A stretch of DNA of 63,905 nucleotides from Stentor roeselii. Taxonomy: Eukaryota > Ciliophora > Heterotrichea > Heterotrichida > Stentoridae. The translations under genes were made by a program, and so were the position numbers. Where the stretch lies: assembly GCA_006503475.1 (NCBI GenBank), contig RSEH01000268.1:1-63905 (forward strand), read 5' to 3'. A model generated the notes under the pieces. That model was not told where the DNA came from, made no database searches, and was given only the letters and a program-made list of their open reading frames with translations. Below are positions 1 to 10,129 of this stretch, in pieces; the stretch's first letter is position 1; the number at the start of each line of letters is the position of its first letter.

Positions 1-1755
1 ACTCCTAGAACTGGAAGTCCTTTTATTGTTATTTCCACTCATAAAGACACGGAAGATGAGTTTTATGCTGATCTGCCCACTTATGTTTATTTCAAGTGGA
101 ACTCTAATTATGGAAATGATAAATATTCTGTTAAAGTCACTAGTTCTGATCCAGGGTTCTGTACAAACTGTTATTATTTGATAGGAGTGTATTCAGATTC
201 AAGTTCCAGCTTTACAATCACAGCGACTACTGAAGTTGATATGAAAATGCTTCAGAATGGAGTACCTCATAGGTCAAGTGTTCTTTCTAACTCCTGGAAT
301 ATTTATTCATTTGCAGTGAACCTGAAAAAAGATATTAACATCTTGCTTTCAGAATATAGCGGAGAGGTTACTTTAGAAGTGAGTCTTTCTAAAGATATGA
401 GTAGCTCGAACTGGACACCGATATCTGGCCTTAGAACGAAGTCGTTAAAAATATCATCAGATGACCCGAACTTCCAAATAGGGACTTACTACCTGAAAGT
501 CTCTTCAAAGGCTCCTGAGTCTCTTTACTCAATCCTCTGGTTCACTTCTTCTTCTTACATCTCACTGGTTGACGGGTGGTCCATGATCTACACACTTGAC
601 GGAAAATCAGATAAATCCTTGAACTTGAAATTCAATCAGCCAGGTTCCGTCTTTTGCAGCGTGGAGTCTATTTTTCATCAGTTCCATCCAACAATCAGTG
701 CTTTTACAAGTTCAAAAAAGTCCTCAACAAAGAAGTCCTTAGGGATCTTTGGAAATTCGAATTACACAGGAAATCACCTTTCTTTGGACTTTGATATCGA
801 CTCATCTGAGATCTTGTTGCTTCAGGTTTCAAGTCCTGAACTCACATTTTTACCTTCTTATGAGTTCAGCCTTTATTGCACAGTTTCTTTCCACCCGGCT
901 TTCTTGACGTTAGGAAAACAAGCCATTGGACATTTAGGACCGAATTTAAATTCTTTGAGATATGAATTTAATTTAGAAAAGTCTCAAAGATTAGAAGTCT
1001 ATGTTGTTCCTTGTGAAGGAAACGTCAAGCTGCTGGCTTCAACTAATTGGACTGTGATTAAAGGCGAAAGTGCTTTTTTGACTGAGACTCGATTAAGTGA
1101 AGGTCTCATTTCTGCGAGAATTGATGATATCGAGGGAAAGGTTTATTTAACCGTCATGAAAAACACACAGAGTCCGACTGCGACTTTTAAGATTTATGCT
1201 AATGATAAACAATTACCAAGGCTTTCAGCTGGGAATCAAGGGTTTATTTCTTGGAATTATGATAGGGAAAAAGTGAAACTTGAATGGAAGGGCTTGGAAT
1301 ACTCGAATTCTTCGAAGTTTGAGGGAAAAGTTACTTATTATGTGTTTTTTACTGAGAATTCGGAGGTTCCTGTTCAGTCCACTTGTCAGACTCAATATGC
1401 TACTTCTCATGGGATGGGAGAGTGGATAACCAATACTCGCGAGCTGAGCGTCACTCTTTTGCTGAAAAAAGAAGGGTTTATTTCTATCGTCGCCCATGTT
1501 GAAGAAGAAGGAAACATCGCGCTAAGAGATGTCATTTATGACAAAACAAGAATTTCTGGAAATGTTGAAAGAGCGCAGTCTGGAAAACTCATTTTTATGC
1601 TTTCGTTAATCGTTCTTGTATTACTTATTGGACTCTGTGTCTACTGTTGGAAATTCAGAAGAGTAGAGGCTGAGATCAAGACTATCAATGAAATTGGAAA
1701 ACCAATTGGAAATGAAGATGTTGGTGTTGCTAATATCACTGCTAATGAAGTTTAG
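1..1755 (+). CDS. Large surface protein, C-terminal part (5' end outside window)
   Basis: Frame 1 is open from the first base of the window and ends at TAG, so at least 584 residues are seen and the N-terminus is missing. The visible part is rich in Ser, Thr and aromatic residues in alternating beta-strand patterns. Two stretches (about residues 30-75 and 150-185) end in the YYLxVxS/YYLIGVYS form seen in prepeptidase-C-like beta sandwiches. One hydrophobic segment at about 530-550 is followed by a basic RR and a 34-residue tail, which suggests a type I membrane protein with a large extracellular part. I do not recognise a named family. A role as cell-surface or adhesion protein is inference. 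A 15-nt GTAA...TAG string lies at 1762-1776, just after the stop. Confidence 0.75.
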   Translation, partial: TPRTGSPFIVISTHKDTEDEFYADLPTYVYFKWNSNYGNDKYSVKVTSSDPGFCTNCYYLIGVYSDSSSSFTITATTEVDMKMLQNGVPHRSSVLSNSWNIYSFAVNLKKDINILLSEYSGEVTLEVSLSKDMSSSNWTPISGLRTKSLKISSDDPNFQIGTYYLKVSSKAPESLYSILWFTSSSYISLVDGWSMIYTLDGKSDKSLNLKFNQPGSVFCSVESIFHQFHPTISAFTSSKKSSTKKSLGIFGNSNYTGNHLSLDFDIDSSEILLLQVSSPELTFLPSYEFSLYCTVSFHPAFLTLGKQAIGHLGPNLNSLRYEFNLEKSQRLEVYVVPCEGNVKLLASTNWTVIKGESAFLTETRLSEGLISARIDDIEGKVYLTVMKNTQSPTATFKIYANDKQLPRLSAGNQGFISWNYDREKVKLEWKGLEYSNSSKFEGKVTYYVFFTENSEVPVQSTCQTQYATSHGMGEWITNTRELSVTLLLKKEGFISIVAHVEEEGNIALRDVIYDKTRISGNVERAQSGKLIFMLSLIVLVLLIGLCVYCWKFRRVEAEIKTINEIGKPIGNEDVGVANITANEV

Positions 1756-2095
1756 TTAGAAGTAAATTTTGAGTAGCTTATGCCTAAATCACGATTTAAA
1801 ACTCGAAAAAAACAATTTTAATATATATCGATTTATCTCGACTTTCAGTAATTCAACACTCCTTCAATCTCATCTAAACGTCCAGAATCAATATAATCTG
1901 AAAAATAACCTAATTCAAATTAAAACCTCGAAAAGCCTGACTCCAACAAGTTTTTCCTATTTTCATCTAAAACTTTAAAAAAATCTGCCTTCTAGAAGCC
2001 ATTTTTCCATTTCGACAAATAATAAACTTCGGATTACTAGTGAGAATTTTCCAGAGATTCTGGAATTTTTCTTGAAAATCCAATAATTAATCTAC
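1756..2095. other. Convergent 3' spacer, nothing recognised
   Basis: This 340-nt AT-rich stretch lies between two converging genes. A short open frame exists on the plus strand (about 1769-1978) but it has no ATG start and low-complexity composition. I see no RNA gene, repeat or regulatory element. Confidence 0.5.
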
Positions 2096-2800
2096 TTATT
2101 CATCACCTCTCGATTCTTTTGCTTTAACTTTCAAGTTGTTAATAACCAGAGGTCTAACAAAGACTCCCTTAGTTTCAAGGGAGTTTTCCGGTTCCAAAAC
2201 AAGATAAAAAAGTCCTCCGACGAAATGAGAAGAGACTTCTCTGATCTGAAGTTTGAAATGAACAAGATGCTTCATCTCGACCAAGTCAAAAGCAAGGACT
2301 GATGTGGTGCTTCCCCTGAAGATGCTTCGTCCTTGCATGGTGTGAGTGATGCGCTTCGGGACATAGTCATAAGAAAACAACGACACAGAAACCCCGACGC
2401 GGTCTTCTTTTATTAGTTCGACGCCTTCGTCAGCCACGAGTTGAGCGGAAATTTTGAAGTACTTCGATTTGCAGACTGAAACTGGAAAGCCTTCCCATAG
2501 CTTTAACTTACAGTTGTAGTCTTTTGATGAGTCGAAGACTTCACTTAACTCTCTCTTATTTTGAAATTCATTTTCTAGTATTTGACTTTTAGAAGAGTCG
2601 TATAGAGATAGGATTTGTTGGAGTTGCTTTATTGTTTGCATGTTTTTACTTATGATACCAGAGAGGAAACGGTTTTGGCAGAGAAGGTATCCTCGGTAAT
2701 TGCATTTTTCTTCTCTTTCATTAGAGTTGCATAAAGTTTCGAGAATTGGAAGCATATTTATTACTAGAATTGATTCATGTGTGGTTGTGAATTGATTCAT
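2096..2800 (-). CDS. Unknown protein, 234 aa, with beta-rich C-terminal half
   Basis: ATG at 2800, stop TAA. No in-frame ATG lies upstream before a TGA. The first 100 residues are mostly helical and polar. Residues about 105-234 alternate hydrophobic and charged residues as in a beta sandwich, with phrases such as FKISAQLVADEGVEL, PKRITHTMQGRSIFRG and LQIREVSSHFVGGLFYLVL, ending in a basic tail (VKAKES). The pattern looks like a real folded domain, but I cannot name the family. No signal peptide or membrane segment is seen. It converges with the surface-protein gene on its left. Confidence 0.65.
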   Translation of the reverse strand: MNQFTTTHESILVINMLPILETLCNSNEREEKCNYRGYLLCQNRFLSGIISKNMQTIKQLQQILSLYDSSKSQILENEFQNKRELSEVFDSSKDYNCKLKLWEGFPVSVCKSKYFKISAQLVADEGVELIKEDRVGVSVSLFSYDYVPKRITHTMQGRSIFRGSTTSVLAFDLVEMKHLVHFKLQIREVSSHFVGGLFYLVLEPENSLETKGVFVRPLVINNLKVKAKESRGDE

Positions 2801-2939
2801 TAGGTCAATATGGAATTTCCATAGTTTGCAGGGAAAAATATTTATTATATAAGATACAAATTCGAGAATTATTTGTCATAATCATCTAGAATTTTAAATT
2901 GTTCTTAATAATCTGGTAGAATTGTTAAAAATCTTTAAA

Positions 2940-4397
2940 TTATTTAACACTTCTATACCTTGCTTTATTTCTCTCAATTTCATCGATTAGTTCTTTTTTC
3001 TTTTGAATTGCTTCGATTTCCTTGAGCCTTTTCTGTTCTTTTCTCTCCTCTTCTAAGAAATTTCTGTATTCATTTTTTTCTGTATTTTTTTTCATAAGTA
3101 TCAATCGGTCCATTTCTTCCCGTTCTTTTTGCTTGTTTTTAATTTCTTCAATCATTTCTTTTTTCGTGGTTTCCTGTTGCGTCCTCTTGTTCTAAATAAT
3201 TTTTACGTTCCTGATTTCTTCCCATTCTTTCCCTTCACAATTTTCTTTCTTTAAGCGAGAGTTTTTTTCAGTCTTTCTTTCATTTCTGCCTAAATCTTTA
3301 ATATTTTTCGGCATTTTTTCCTTTGATGACCTTGAACGATGCTTTTTTTCTTGTTCTAAATTTCTTCCTACTTGAAGTCCGTCTTGGCCGAATGTCGCTA
3401 GTCGGAACTCTTCATCTGGTGGATGTTGGCTCAGAAGGTTTAGTTTCAGATATAGCTGCTCTATCAGACGCGCTTTTGTTGACTTTTTCTCTTCTTTTGA
3501 TACTTTCAGCGGGAAGTCTGGAGATTCTTCTGAATCGAAGGTTTGGATTGGTGATATTGACCTGTCAAGATCGTTTGGTACGGTGTTTAGGTCCATGATG
3601 CTGATTTCTAAGGTTTTTTCTTCTGTTACGATGTTTTCTGATGTCATTAATCTTTTTGTTAGGGTTTTTCGACCTGCTGATTTGCTCTGTTTTACTGGTT
3701 TCAACTTAGCACTTTTTTGAGTAGCTAAAATACTTTGACACAACTCAAAAATCTGAAGTGCAACCCCTTGCAGCTTATTTCTATCAACATTCCTCAAACA
3801 CATCTTGCTATTACTTATAATCCTTTGAGACATCCTTAAACTTAAAAGCACCTCAGGCAGTGCCTTGATAGTAAGCAAAACCTGTCCAGGCCTAGAAAGG
3901 TAAATCTGGAAAATTTCACGTGCTCTGCTATTCGCAAACTGAAGCATTAAATTTTTCTCAAAAATTTCATCAATTTCCGACATCAGTGCCAAAAAAGCCG
4001 TATAAACCTGTTCAGAGTTCATAAAATCCTTCTTCATAAACTCAACACTTCTAATGTTCAGTCCCGCCACAACATGACTAATCGTCTGAGAAGTCTCTTG
4101 AAGCACTTCTGAAGAAATCACAAGACTTTCAGCTGTTTCATTTAATGGCTTTATTGAGCGGGTACTGTTTGATACTTTCAATGGGTGAGCTGATGCCTTG
4201 GGTTTGATAAAACTTGTGAATTGACAGGCATGAGCAGTTTTTCCTGTGATTAAAGGGTTCAAGTTTTCAGTGGAGGAACTTCGGGAATTTGGGGAAAGAT
4301 TTCGCTGATTCAGATCCTTTCTTAGAATTTTACGTCGGAGAGTCCGACTACTCGAGGTCCTTGACAAGTCAGTTTTAACGATTTCTGCATGTTTCAT
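2940..4397 (-). CDS. Unknown coiled-coil protein, two exons joined by a 15-nt intron
   Basis: Exon 1 is 3207-4397 and exon 2 is 2940-3191. The 15-nt intron at 3192-3206 contains the in-frame TAG that would otherwise end the protein. Splicing gives about 480 aa ending in TAA. The N-terminal third is Ser/Arg-rich and probably disordered (SRTSSSRTLRRKILRK). A helical region spans about residues 95-220. The last 100 residues are very rich in Lys, Glu and Arg (NKQKEREEMDRLILMKK), typical of a single long charged helix. Both exons share this charged composition across the junction, which supports the splice. No family is recognised. A cytoskeletal role is only a guess. Confidence 0.75.
3192..3206 (-). 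other. 15-nt intron
   Basis: On the minus strand it reads GTAAAAATTATTTAG, phase 0. It starts with GTAA, ends with TAG, and carries an in-frame stop if retained. Removal joins EEIRN to NKRTQQE with no frame change. Confidence 0.85.
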
Positions 4398-4591
4398 TTT
4401 GAATTTAATAAGTTGATAAAATTTGAAAATGACTAACGAATTCTAAGCAAATTAGAAAAATCAAAATTCAGAAAAAAAACAATTTTCTCCAATTCTTTTG
4501 AAAGCTCTTACCCAAAAAGCAATCATTAAAAATCATCAAAATCTTCATCAATATCATTCTCTTTACTTCTCTTCCTTCATATTCTCTAAAA

Positions 4592-5086
4592 ATGAAATCC
4601 CAATCATTGTTCAGTTCTTCCTCCCGTCAACGTCTTGAAGAATTCAGGTCAAAACTAGAGTCATCTCTAGGTTCAAAAGTTTCCATATCGCAGAAGCCAA
4701 GCGTCTCTCCAGCGAGAAAGGAAAATTCCTATTCAAGGTTCAAAGATTTTCATTCAGACCTGCATCGATCAATAACTCCAAAAAGAACTGAGTCGCCTGT
4801 CTTGTCGCACTATCGGAACCTGTCGCAGTTTAAACTTGTAACAATGTCGCCTCGGTCACCTGGAAGGGCAAAAGTGGAGCTTTCAAGAAAACCAGGCATT
4901 TTGAATAACTTTGACCTTCTAGGGTCTTTTGATAGGAATAGCGAGAAGTTGAGCGATATCATCACTGTTGAGACTCTTAGTGCTGCGACGAGCATTGTGG
5001 CTAGAGGAGGTGTGAAATCGATTCCCAAGGTCTACGCGGCTCAACTGAAGGAGTTTTGCAGTGAAGTCCTGGCGCACATTCGCTGA
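4592..5086 (+). CDS. Unknown Ser-rich protein, 164 aa
   Basis: ATG at 4592, stop TGA. The first 110 residues are rich in Ser, Arg, Lys and Pro with several SP/TP sites (SVSPARKEN, SITPKRTESP, MSPRSPGR) and are probably disordered and phosphorylated. The last 50 residues (SDIITVETLSAATSIVARGG...) are better ordered and may form helices. No family is recognised. The upstream 194 nt is C-rich and G-poor in the sense direction, as before most genes here. A 15-nt intron-like string (5090-5104) follows the stop by 3 nt. It does not remove the TGA and I do not use it. Confidence 0.65.
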   Translation: MKSQSLFSSSSRQRLEEFRSKLESSLGSKVSISQKPSVSPARKENSYSRFKDFHSDLHRSITPKRTESPVLSHYRNLSQFKLVTMSPRSPGRAKVELSRKPGILNNFDLLGSFDRNSEKLSDIITVETLSAATSIVARGGVKSIPKVYAAQLKEFCSEVLAHIR

Positions 5087-5134
5087 ATAGTAACTAAAGA
5101 CTAGTATGTTTTCTGATTAGAGTTATTAAAATCT

Positions 5135-8056
5135 CTATGTAAAAGTATGATTCGGCAGCAGAACCTCTTTATCATTAAGCTTGATATCTAAATCCTCGTT
5201 CCTCAAGAATTCTAAAGGAAACTTGACAAGATGTCCTTGAAAAATCTTCTTTCTTTCATCATAGCTATCTTTTTTCGCTTTACTTTGAAATTCCGCTACT
5301 TCCGAAAGTTTAGAAATCTTATCATCAGGGTAGCATCGAAAGATCTTCCGATAGTTCTTCGTGTTTATTAACGCCTGCTCATCCCACACCTGATGAAACT
5401 CAGGAGAAAAAGGATTTTCAAGTACTCTATTGTTATGACACCCTGAATGTTCTTTAAAAATATTCATCCTGAACTCATGAGCGAATTTCGAGCAGTTAAA
5501 CTCTTCATCTCCGAACCTAACCTGAGTGGCTTCATGATCATTGATGACCAGACAGACCTCAGCATCTCGATCTCCTAAAAGACTTCTGTCGTTAATATTA
5601 GCAGAGCCGACAACAACAGTAGTATCATCAACAATCATTAATTTAGAGTGAACATAAATCATCTCAGTGACAGGGACACCACAAAGCAAGCCGTGATTCC
5701 TCAACGAGTAAAACATTATATAATCCTCTGGGTTATGAGTCACTTTTTTCAATTGGCTCATTATTGACTTCTTGCCTCTGCAGATTGTTTTGTACTCGTA
5801 ATGAAGCTGCACTCGTAAGACCGTCGCTGTCGGGTCGTCCACAGCTCCTTCGAATGCAGGAAGAAGTGGAAGGACTACAATGACTTTAAAGTTCTCTGAA
5901 CACTTTATAGCTGTTTCGATTCTTTTTATTAGAACTTCTGCAATTGTGTTTAAAACTGGTTTTCCTGCTGTTGATGATATGAAGAACTGGTTTTCAATGT
6001 AAATAAATCGCTTTGCTTCTATTATGAGCTTCTGGTAAGCTGTGTGGATGCTGTCTTCTATTGGCTTTCGACCCATACTCCATAGAGAGGCACTTCTTAC
6101 TAGTTGACAGTCGATTTTTTGACGTCCTGATCTGTTGAAGAAGTCATTTGAAGAGCGCTTTGACAGATCCATTACGTTTTGTAGGTCATTTGCATGAGTG
6201 GTGATAAAAGTGTTAGTTTCTATCTCGTCTTTTTTTTCTTCTTCTCGTTTTTCTGTGATTTTCTGAGTTGAGTTGAAATTTTGACTTTTAACCAGGCCTG
6301 GGTAAGGACTCAAGACTGATTTTCGAAGATGATGGGCGAAGATTTTTTTAATTGCATCTGAAATCGGTCTAACTCCTGGGTCTTTCTGATGGTTTATCTT
6401 TTCCTGAGAAATGTAGTTGCTTAACTGCGTGTTTCTTCTTTTCTTTTGAAATCGCGCAGTGATCGGGTGTAACTGGTCCAGTTCTATTGGACTTTCAACG
6501 TCAAGAATAATTTCCTTCACGTTTTCAAATTGTTTTTTTTCTTCTTCAATGATTTCATCAAGATTCTCTTCTTGCCCGCTTTGAGCCTTGTAGGTATTCC
6601 TAAGGTTCAGTACTTTATTCTTATCTTTATTTCCCGTGATGTCCTTCACGATGTGATTCCAAAGCTGAATAAAATGATCCCAGATGTCTTTTACAATGAT
6701 GCCAGTGACAGAAACAGCGATATCATGCCAAGGCATTCTAGGAAACTCCCTTCGGTTGATCTGGTCAACGTCCCACTTGTCGACGCTGACGAAGTCAGCG
6801 ACTCGAACATTAGAATAATCGATTCCAGGCCAAGTCTGTCCGTCCAGGTCGCAGATCAAGTGGCTCTGAGTGTCCCACCTGCCATAGCACAAGTCAAGTC
6901 CTCCGATATAAGCGACTGTGTTATCAATACAAACGATTTTCGAGTGATGAGACCAGAACAACTCGCCTCCTCTCATTGAGACAGTTGGATGACGGATTAC
7001 TTTAATATTCGGATTTCTTTCAAGCAGGGTTCTTTTCGAGTACAACGAGTTGATAGTGAGTGTAAAAGTGATTTCTTTATACAAAATAACGTAAATTTGA
7101 ACACCTCTATCTGCGATTTCCCCTAAAACATCAACGAGTCTCGTTGTACTAAAGGCCTCGATTGGACGTTTCAGGTACAGTTCAGGACTAAGCCACCAGT
7201 CTGTTATGCAAACAACTGCCTTTGCCCTTCTCAGCGAGTCACACACGTCTGAATAATATTCACTGCCGTCTATGTAAGCCTTCGCGCTGTTTTGCTCACG
7301 GATCACAAAAGACGAGTTAAAACGAATCGGGCCTTTGTTGAACTCAGAAGCTTCAAAGTTCGCTTTAATCGCCTTGACGAACTCGTTTCTTACAAATAAG
7401 TTGCTGGTGATAAATAGAAACTTGTGCTGACTTGTTGAAATACTGACTCCACAAATGAATTCAGTCTCGTTCCAGCCGTATTCTATTCGGAACTCTTTGC
7501 AAAAGTTAATCGCTTCGACCACTGCTGCTGAATCGTGACTTCTGCTGTACTCGATTCCTTCTTCCAGCACTCGAAGCCACATTTTTTTCTTGCCGAAGAT
7601 TTTGTTGCAGAAGTTAAAACAACGCTTTTGGTTTGTCCTTCGGCCACTTCCGTATTTGTAAACATATCCTTCTTTGAACTTGCTTCCAGAGGTGAATGAT
7701 GAGATTGAAACTTCGAAAAATTCGTAAAGATGATTGTTTCTGATGTTGAGATTTTCTAACACGAACTTAAAAAATTCTTTCAATCTTACAAGTCGGTCTT
7801 CTTCACTTTTATAATCAAGGAATACACGTTTTGAAGGAAGGTCGACACTCTCGATATTTGAACGAAAAGATCTAAGTCTGCTTCTCAAATCGTAAATTTC
7901 TAAAAGCGATTTCGAGATTTTCCATTGAATCTTTCTTCCCGATGCTCTTTTGACGAGGAAAAAAGAGTAAAAGGTAAAAGTTTCAATTTCAATTTTTTCT
8001 TGTTCTTTCAAGATTTTCTCGATTTTTACTTGAGCAAGTAAATCGTTGTCTGCCAT
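5135..8056 (-). CDS. Phospholipase D, PX-PH type (paralogue 1)
   Basis: This 973-aa protein would cleave phosphatidylcholine to phosphatidic acid and choline at membranes. In order it has a PX-like domain (about 25-115), a PH-like domain (about 128-237) and the catalytic region with two HKD motifs: HHSKIVCIDNTVAYIGG (His371, Lys373, Asp378) and VHSKLMIVDD with GSANINDRSLLG (His803, Lys805). Both are intact, so it should be active. Between them lies an acidic, low-complexity insert (about 490-620). The C-terminal PLD block with LENPFSPEF and the closing region is present. A paralogue lies at 23925-26801. Only 14 nt separate its ATG from the stop of the Derlin gene upstream, and TBC, Derlin and PLD form one minus-strand run. 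ATG at 8056, stop TAG. Confidence 0.95.
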   Translation of the reverse strand: MADNDLLAQVKIEKILKEQEKIEIETFTFYSFFLVKRASGRKIQWKISKSLLEIYDLRSRLRSFRSNIESVDLPSKRVFLDYKSEEDRLVRLKEFFKFVLENLNIRNNHLYEFFEVSISSFTSGSKFKEGYVYKYGSGRRTNQKRCFNFCNKIFGKKKMWLRVLEEGIEYSRSHDSAAVVEAINFCKEFRIEYGWNETEFICGVSISTSQHKFLFITSNLFVRNEFVKAIKANFEASEFNKGPIRFNSSFVIREQNSAKAYIDGSEYYSDVCDSLRRAKAVVCITDWWLSPELYLKRPIEAFSTTRLVDVLGEIADRGVQIYVILYKEITFTLTINSLYSKRTLLERNPNIKVIRHPTVSMRGGELFWSHHSKIVCIDNTVAYIGGLDLCYGRWDTQSHLICDLDGQTWPGIDYSNVRVADFVSVDKWDVDQINRREFPRMPWHDIAVSVTGIIVKDIWDHFIQLWNHIVKDITGNKDKNKVLNLRNTYKAQSGQEENLDEIIEEEKKQFENVKEIILDVESPIELDQLHPITARFQKKRRNTQLSNYISQEKINHQKDPGVRPISDAIKKIFAHHLRKSVLSPYPGLVKSQNFNSTQKITEKREEEKKDEIETNTFITTHANDLQNVMDLSKRSSNDFFNRSGRQKIDCQLVRSASLWSMGRKPIEDSIHTAYQKLIIEAKRFIYIENQFFISSTAGKPVLNTIAEVLIKRIETAIKCSENFKVIVVLPLLPAFEGAVDDPTATVLRVQLHYEYKTICRGKKSIMSQLKKVTHNPEDYIMFYSLRNHGLLCGVPVTEMIYVHSKLMIVDDTTVVVGSANINDRSLLGDRDAEVCLVINDHEATQVRFGDEEFNCSKFAHEFRMNIFKEHSGCHNNRVLENPFSPEFHQVWDEQALINTKNYRKIFRCYPDDKISKLSEVAEFQSKAKKDSYDERKKIFQGHLVKFPLEFLRNEDLDIKLNDKEVLLPNHTFT

Positions 8057-8070
8057 AATAACCTCAGAAG

Positions 8071-8679
8071 TTAAAGCTTAAACAAATCCGCTAGATTTAA
8101 TATGAAAATCGGTGCGTTTAAGGGTTTTTTATTCCGACTCGCTGGAAGTTTCGGGTAAGTGTCTTCGAAGTAGTAGTAAATGTGTCCCAATATCATTCCT
8201 ACCAAGGCGCCTGTGGAGTAGTTGAGCAGCAAGTTGATATAAGGAAGATAAGCTGCTGATATCTGCACTGGAAGTCCGAATAAAGCAATTCTTCCATGAC
8301 GGTTTCGACGACACTCAATGTAAACAACGGCTTGGAAGTGAATGTCAGAAAGAAAAGGAATGTTTAGGACCAGGGCAGTCAAAAGTGAAATAATTCCTAT
8401 CAACAAGTTGAAATAAAAATATTGCCCTGATCCTCGAGTCTCCATCTCTTTAGAACAACTGAAGTACAGTAAAAAGTGAATCGAAGTTCCCAGGCTGAAG
8501 GTTCCATGATAAAAAAAACTGCTGAAAACTCTCCAAATCTGCAGTTTTTTCCAAATTAAACTGGAAAACACTATCTTTTGCTCTGGTAGAATTTTAAATG
8601 TGACCAGAGCTGATACCAGAACAGCCGATGTGATGAAAATTAGAGTTTGTTTAGGTACAGCCCTTAGCAAGTTTTCCAT
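8071..8679 (-). CDS. Derlin-like ER membrane protein (rhomboid pseudoprotease family)
   Basis: The protein has 202 aa with about five or six hydrophobic segments. It matches Derlin/Der1 layout: an N-terminal PxxT start, a WRVFSSFFYHG segment (compare the conserved WR-hNFhhhG of Derlins), then CRRNRHGRIALFGL (compare YxWSRRNPxxxhxFhGh), and GMILGHIYYYFEDTYP (compare GHhYxFLEDhhP). No rhomboid catalytic GxSG is present, as expected. Derlins sit in the ER membrane and help move misfolded proteins out for degradation (ERAD). It lies 10 nt after the TBC gene stop and 14 nt before the PLD start. The RAD23 protein at 31758 acts in the same degradation route in other eukaryotes. Confidence 0.9.
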   Translation of the reverse strand: MENLLRAVPKQTLIFITSAVLVSALVTFKILPEQKIVFSSLIWKKLQIWRVFSSFFYHGTFSLGTSIHFLLYFSCSKEMETRGSGQYFYFNLLIGIISLLTALVLNIPFLSDIHFQAVVYIECRRNRHGRIALFGLPVQISAAYLPYINLLLNYSTGALVGMILGHIYYYFEDTYPKLPASRNKKPLNAPIFILNLADLFKL

Positions 8680-8689
8680 TTATGAGTTA

Positions 8690-10129
8690 TTAACAGTTGT
8701 GATAAGGCAGGTTTGACTTGAGTGTTTCTAACAACTTGATAGCTTCTCGAAGTTTATCCCTTGCTAACACCCTGTGAGTTTTCTGTTCATTTAAGATGTT
8801 TTTGACCTTGTCAATGATCCCGATGCAAGGATCAGTGTAGACGTTGTCGTGATTTTTTGACTCCTGAGGAATTTCGTTGAAATTCGCTGATTTTTCTTGT
8901 CGACCTGTGAGTCTTTCAATGAACCCTAAGCTTTTTTTCTTTTCCTTCTTTGAGTCTTTCGAAAGTGACTTGCCAGGAAATAAAACTGGAAGATTTGGAC
9001 GGAAGACTTGATTATTCTGAGCAAGGAACTCTTTACATTGCAAAGCCAACTGAACCACTTGCCTCACATCAACATTCGGACAACTTGTAAGAACAGTTAA
9101 AACACTACTCGAGTCACTGACAACTAAATATCTTTTACTTTTCTCCCTCATTGTTAAAATCAAGGCAACGGCAACGAACTTAACCATATAAAAATCATTC
9201 AAATCCACCTTTTCAATCAAACTACTTGAAGACCGTGAGACATTTACTCCAACATATGAAAAAATCAAGTCCCAAATTAAAAGAGTGCTATTGATTCCGA
9301 ATTCTCTTGAAAACAAACAACGAAACCAGCGACTTTCTACCTCTTACAGTAAAAACAAATGAGACTCCACGTTTTGAGCCTTCAGAAAAGTGAATAACTC
9401 CGGGTCGACTGCCCGAAGGTAAACTTCGAACACCTCATGACAAAGGCTCAGCACCGGGTTAGTCCTCAGGTCCTCCGCTGAGTAGTTCTGGTTCAAATCT
9501 TCGAACAATCCTCCAAAAACCTGCCGTCCACGGACTTGAGTTTCTCTCATGTACATCTTCTGAAGACCCACCTGGAACAACCTGTCAAATATCTGAAAAG
9601 TGTCACTTTCTACCTCTTCTGGACTGTTAAAAACACTTAAAATGCTCTCATTGTTGGAAAACTGCTCGGAATGAACTTGATAGTAAATTATTGAAACGAT
9701 TTCACTCATTCCTTGAAGGTATCCTAGAGAGTTACTCGCTGCCCAGATGCTTAAAACTGAAATTATTGAGTTTTGAACTGATGGACGTGTGAAAAATTCA
9801 AGATTTTGGAAAGTTCTTACCGTGTCTTTGCTGATTGACGAACGAAGCTTCAGGATTTCGTTTCGGTCGATTAGAGGGTCGCTTAGTGTGAAACTGGATT
9901 TTAGGGATTTGTATCTTTCTCGTGAGTTTTGAAGAATTGTCTGCCATGAATTGATGTTTCCGCTTTCGGGGAATATTCCGAGGAAGACTCGCCAGGAATT
10001 TAAACGGATTCCTAAGGAAGCTACTTGGATTTGATGGGCTGAACTTCTTAGGGTTGAAAAACCAACTTTGCGGATGAAGTAAAGGGAGAAGTTACTTGGT
10101 GAGACTGAATATGAAGAGTTTTCTTTCAT
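8690..10129 (-). CDS. TBC-domain Rab GTPase-activating protein (TBC1D5-like), two exons
   Basis: Exon 1 is 9348-10129 and exon 2 is 8690-9332, joined over a 15-nt intron (9333-9347) to give 474 aa. TBC signatures are complete: SWRVFLGIFP near residue 45, the arginine finger in ISKDTVRTF (Arg105), the glutamine finger in GYLQGM (Gln139), and after splicing the block FLLRWFRCLFSREF. That block is split by the intron and is broken by a TAA if the intron stays. The spacing and the RWFRCLFSREF block resemble TBC1D5, which acts on Rab7 with retromer, but assignment below family level is inference. The C-terminal 130 residues are basic and not recognised. It heads the minus-strand run TBC, Derlin, PLD. 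Confidence 0.92.
9333..9347 (-). other. 15-nt intron in TBC gene
   Basis: Minus strand reads GTAAGAGGTAGAAAG, phase 2. It splits a Leu codon. Retention gives an immediate TAA. Removal restores LLRWFRCLFSREF, the conserved end of the TBC domain, which is strong proof of splicing. Confidence 0.93.

Noticed and set aside
1769-1978. 69-codon frame after the surface-protein gene
   Set aside because: It starts at TTG, has no ATG, and its sequence is typical of AT-rich spacer.
5090-5104. 15-nt GTAA...TAG string after the TGA of the 4592 gene, and a similar one at 1762-1776 after the TAG of the first gene
   Set aside because: Both lie behind the stop codon and do not rescue any frame. By rough estimate such strings are expected by chance in a window of this size.
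6530-6979. Long open frame opposite the PLD gene (149 codons), and similar antisense frames over FAM161, GRWD1 and others
   Set aside because: They lie fully inside well-supported genes, have low-complexity or implausible composition, and are expected shadows of coding sequence.
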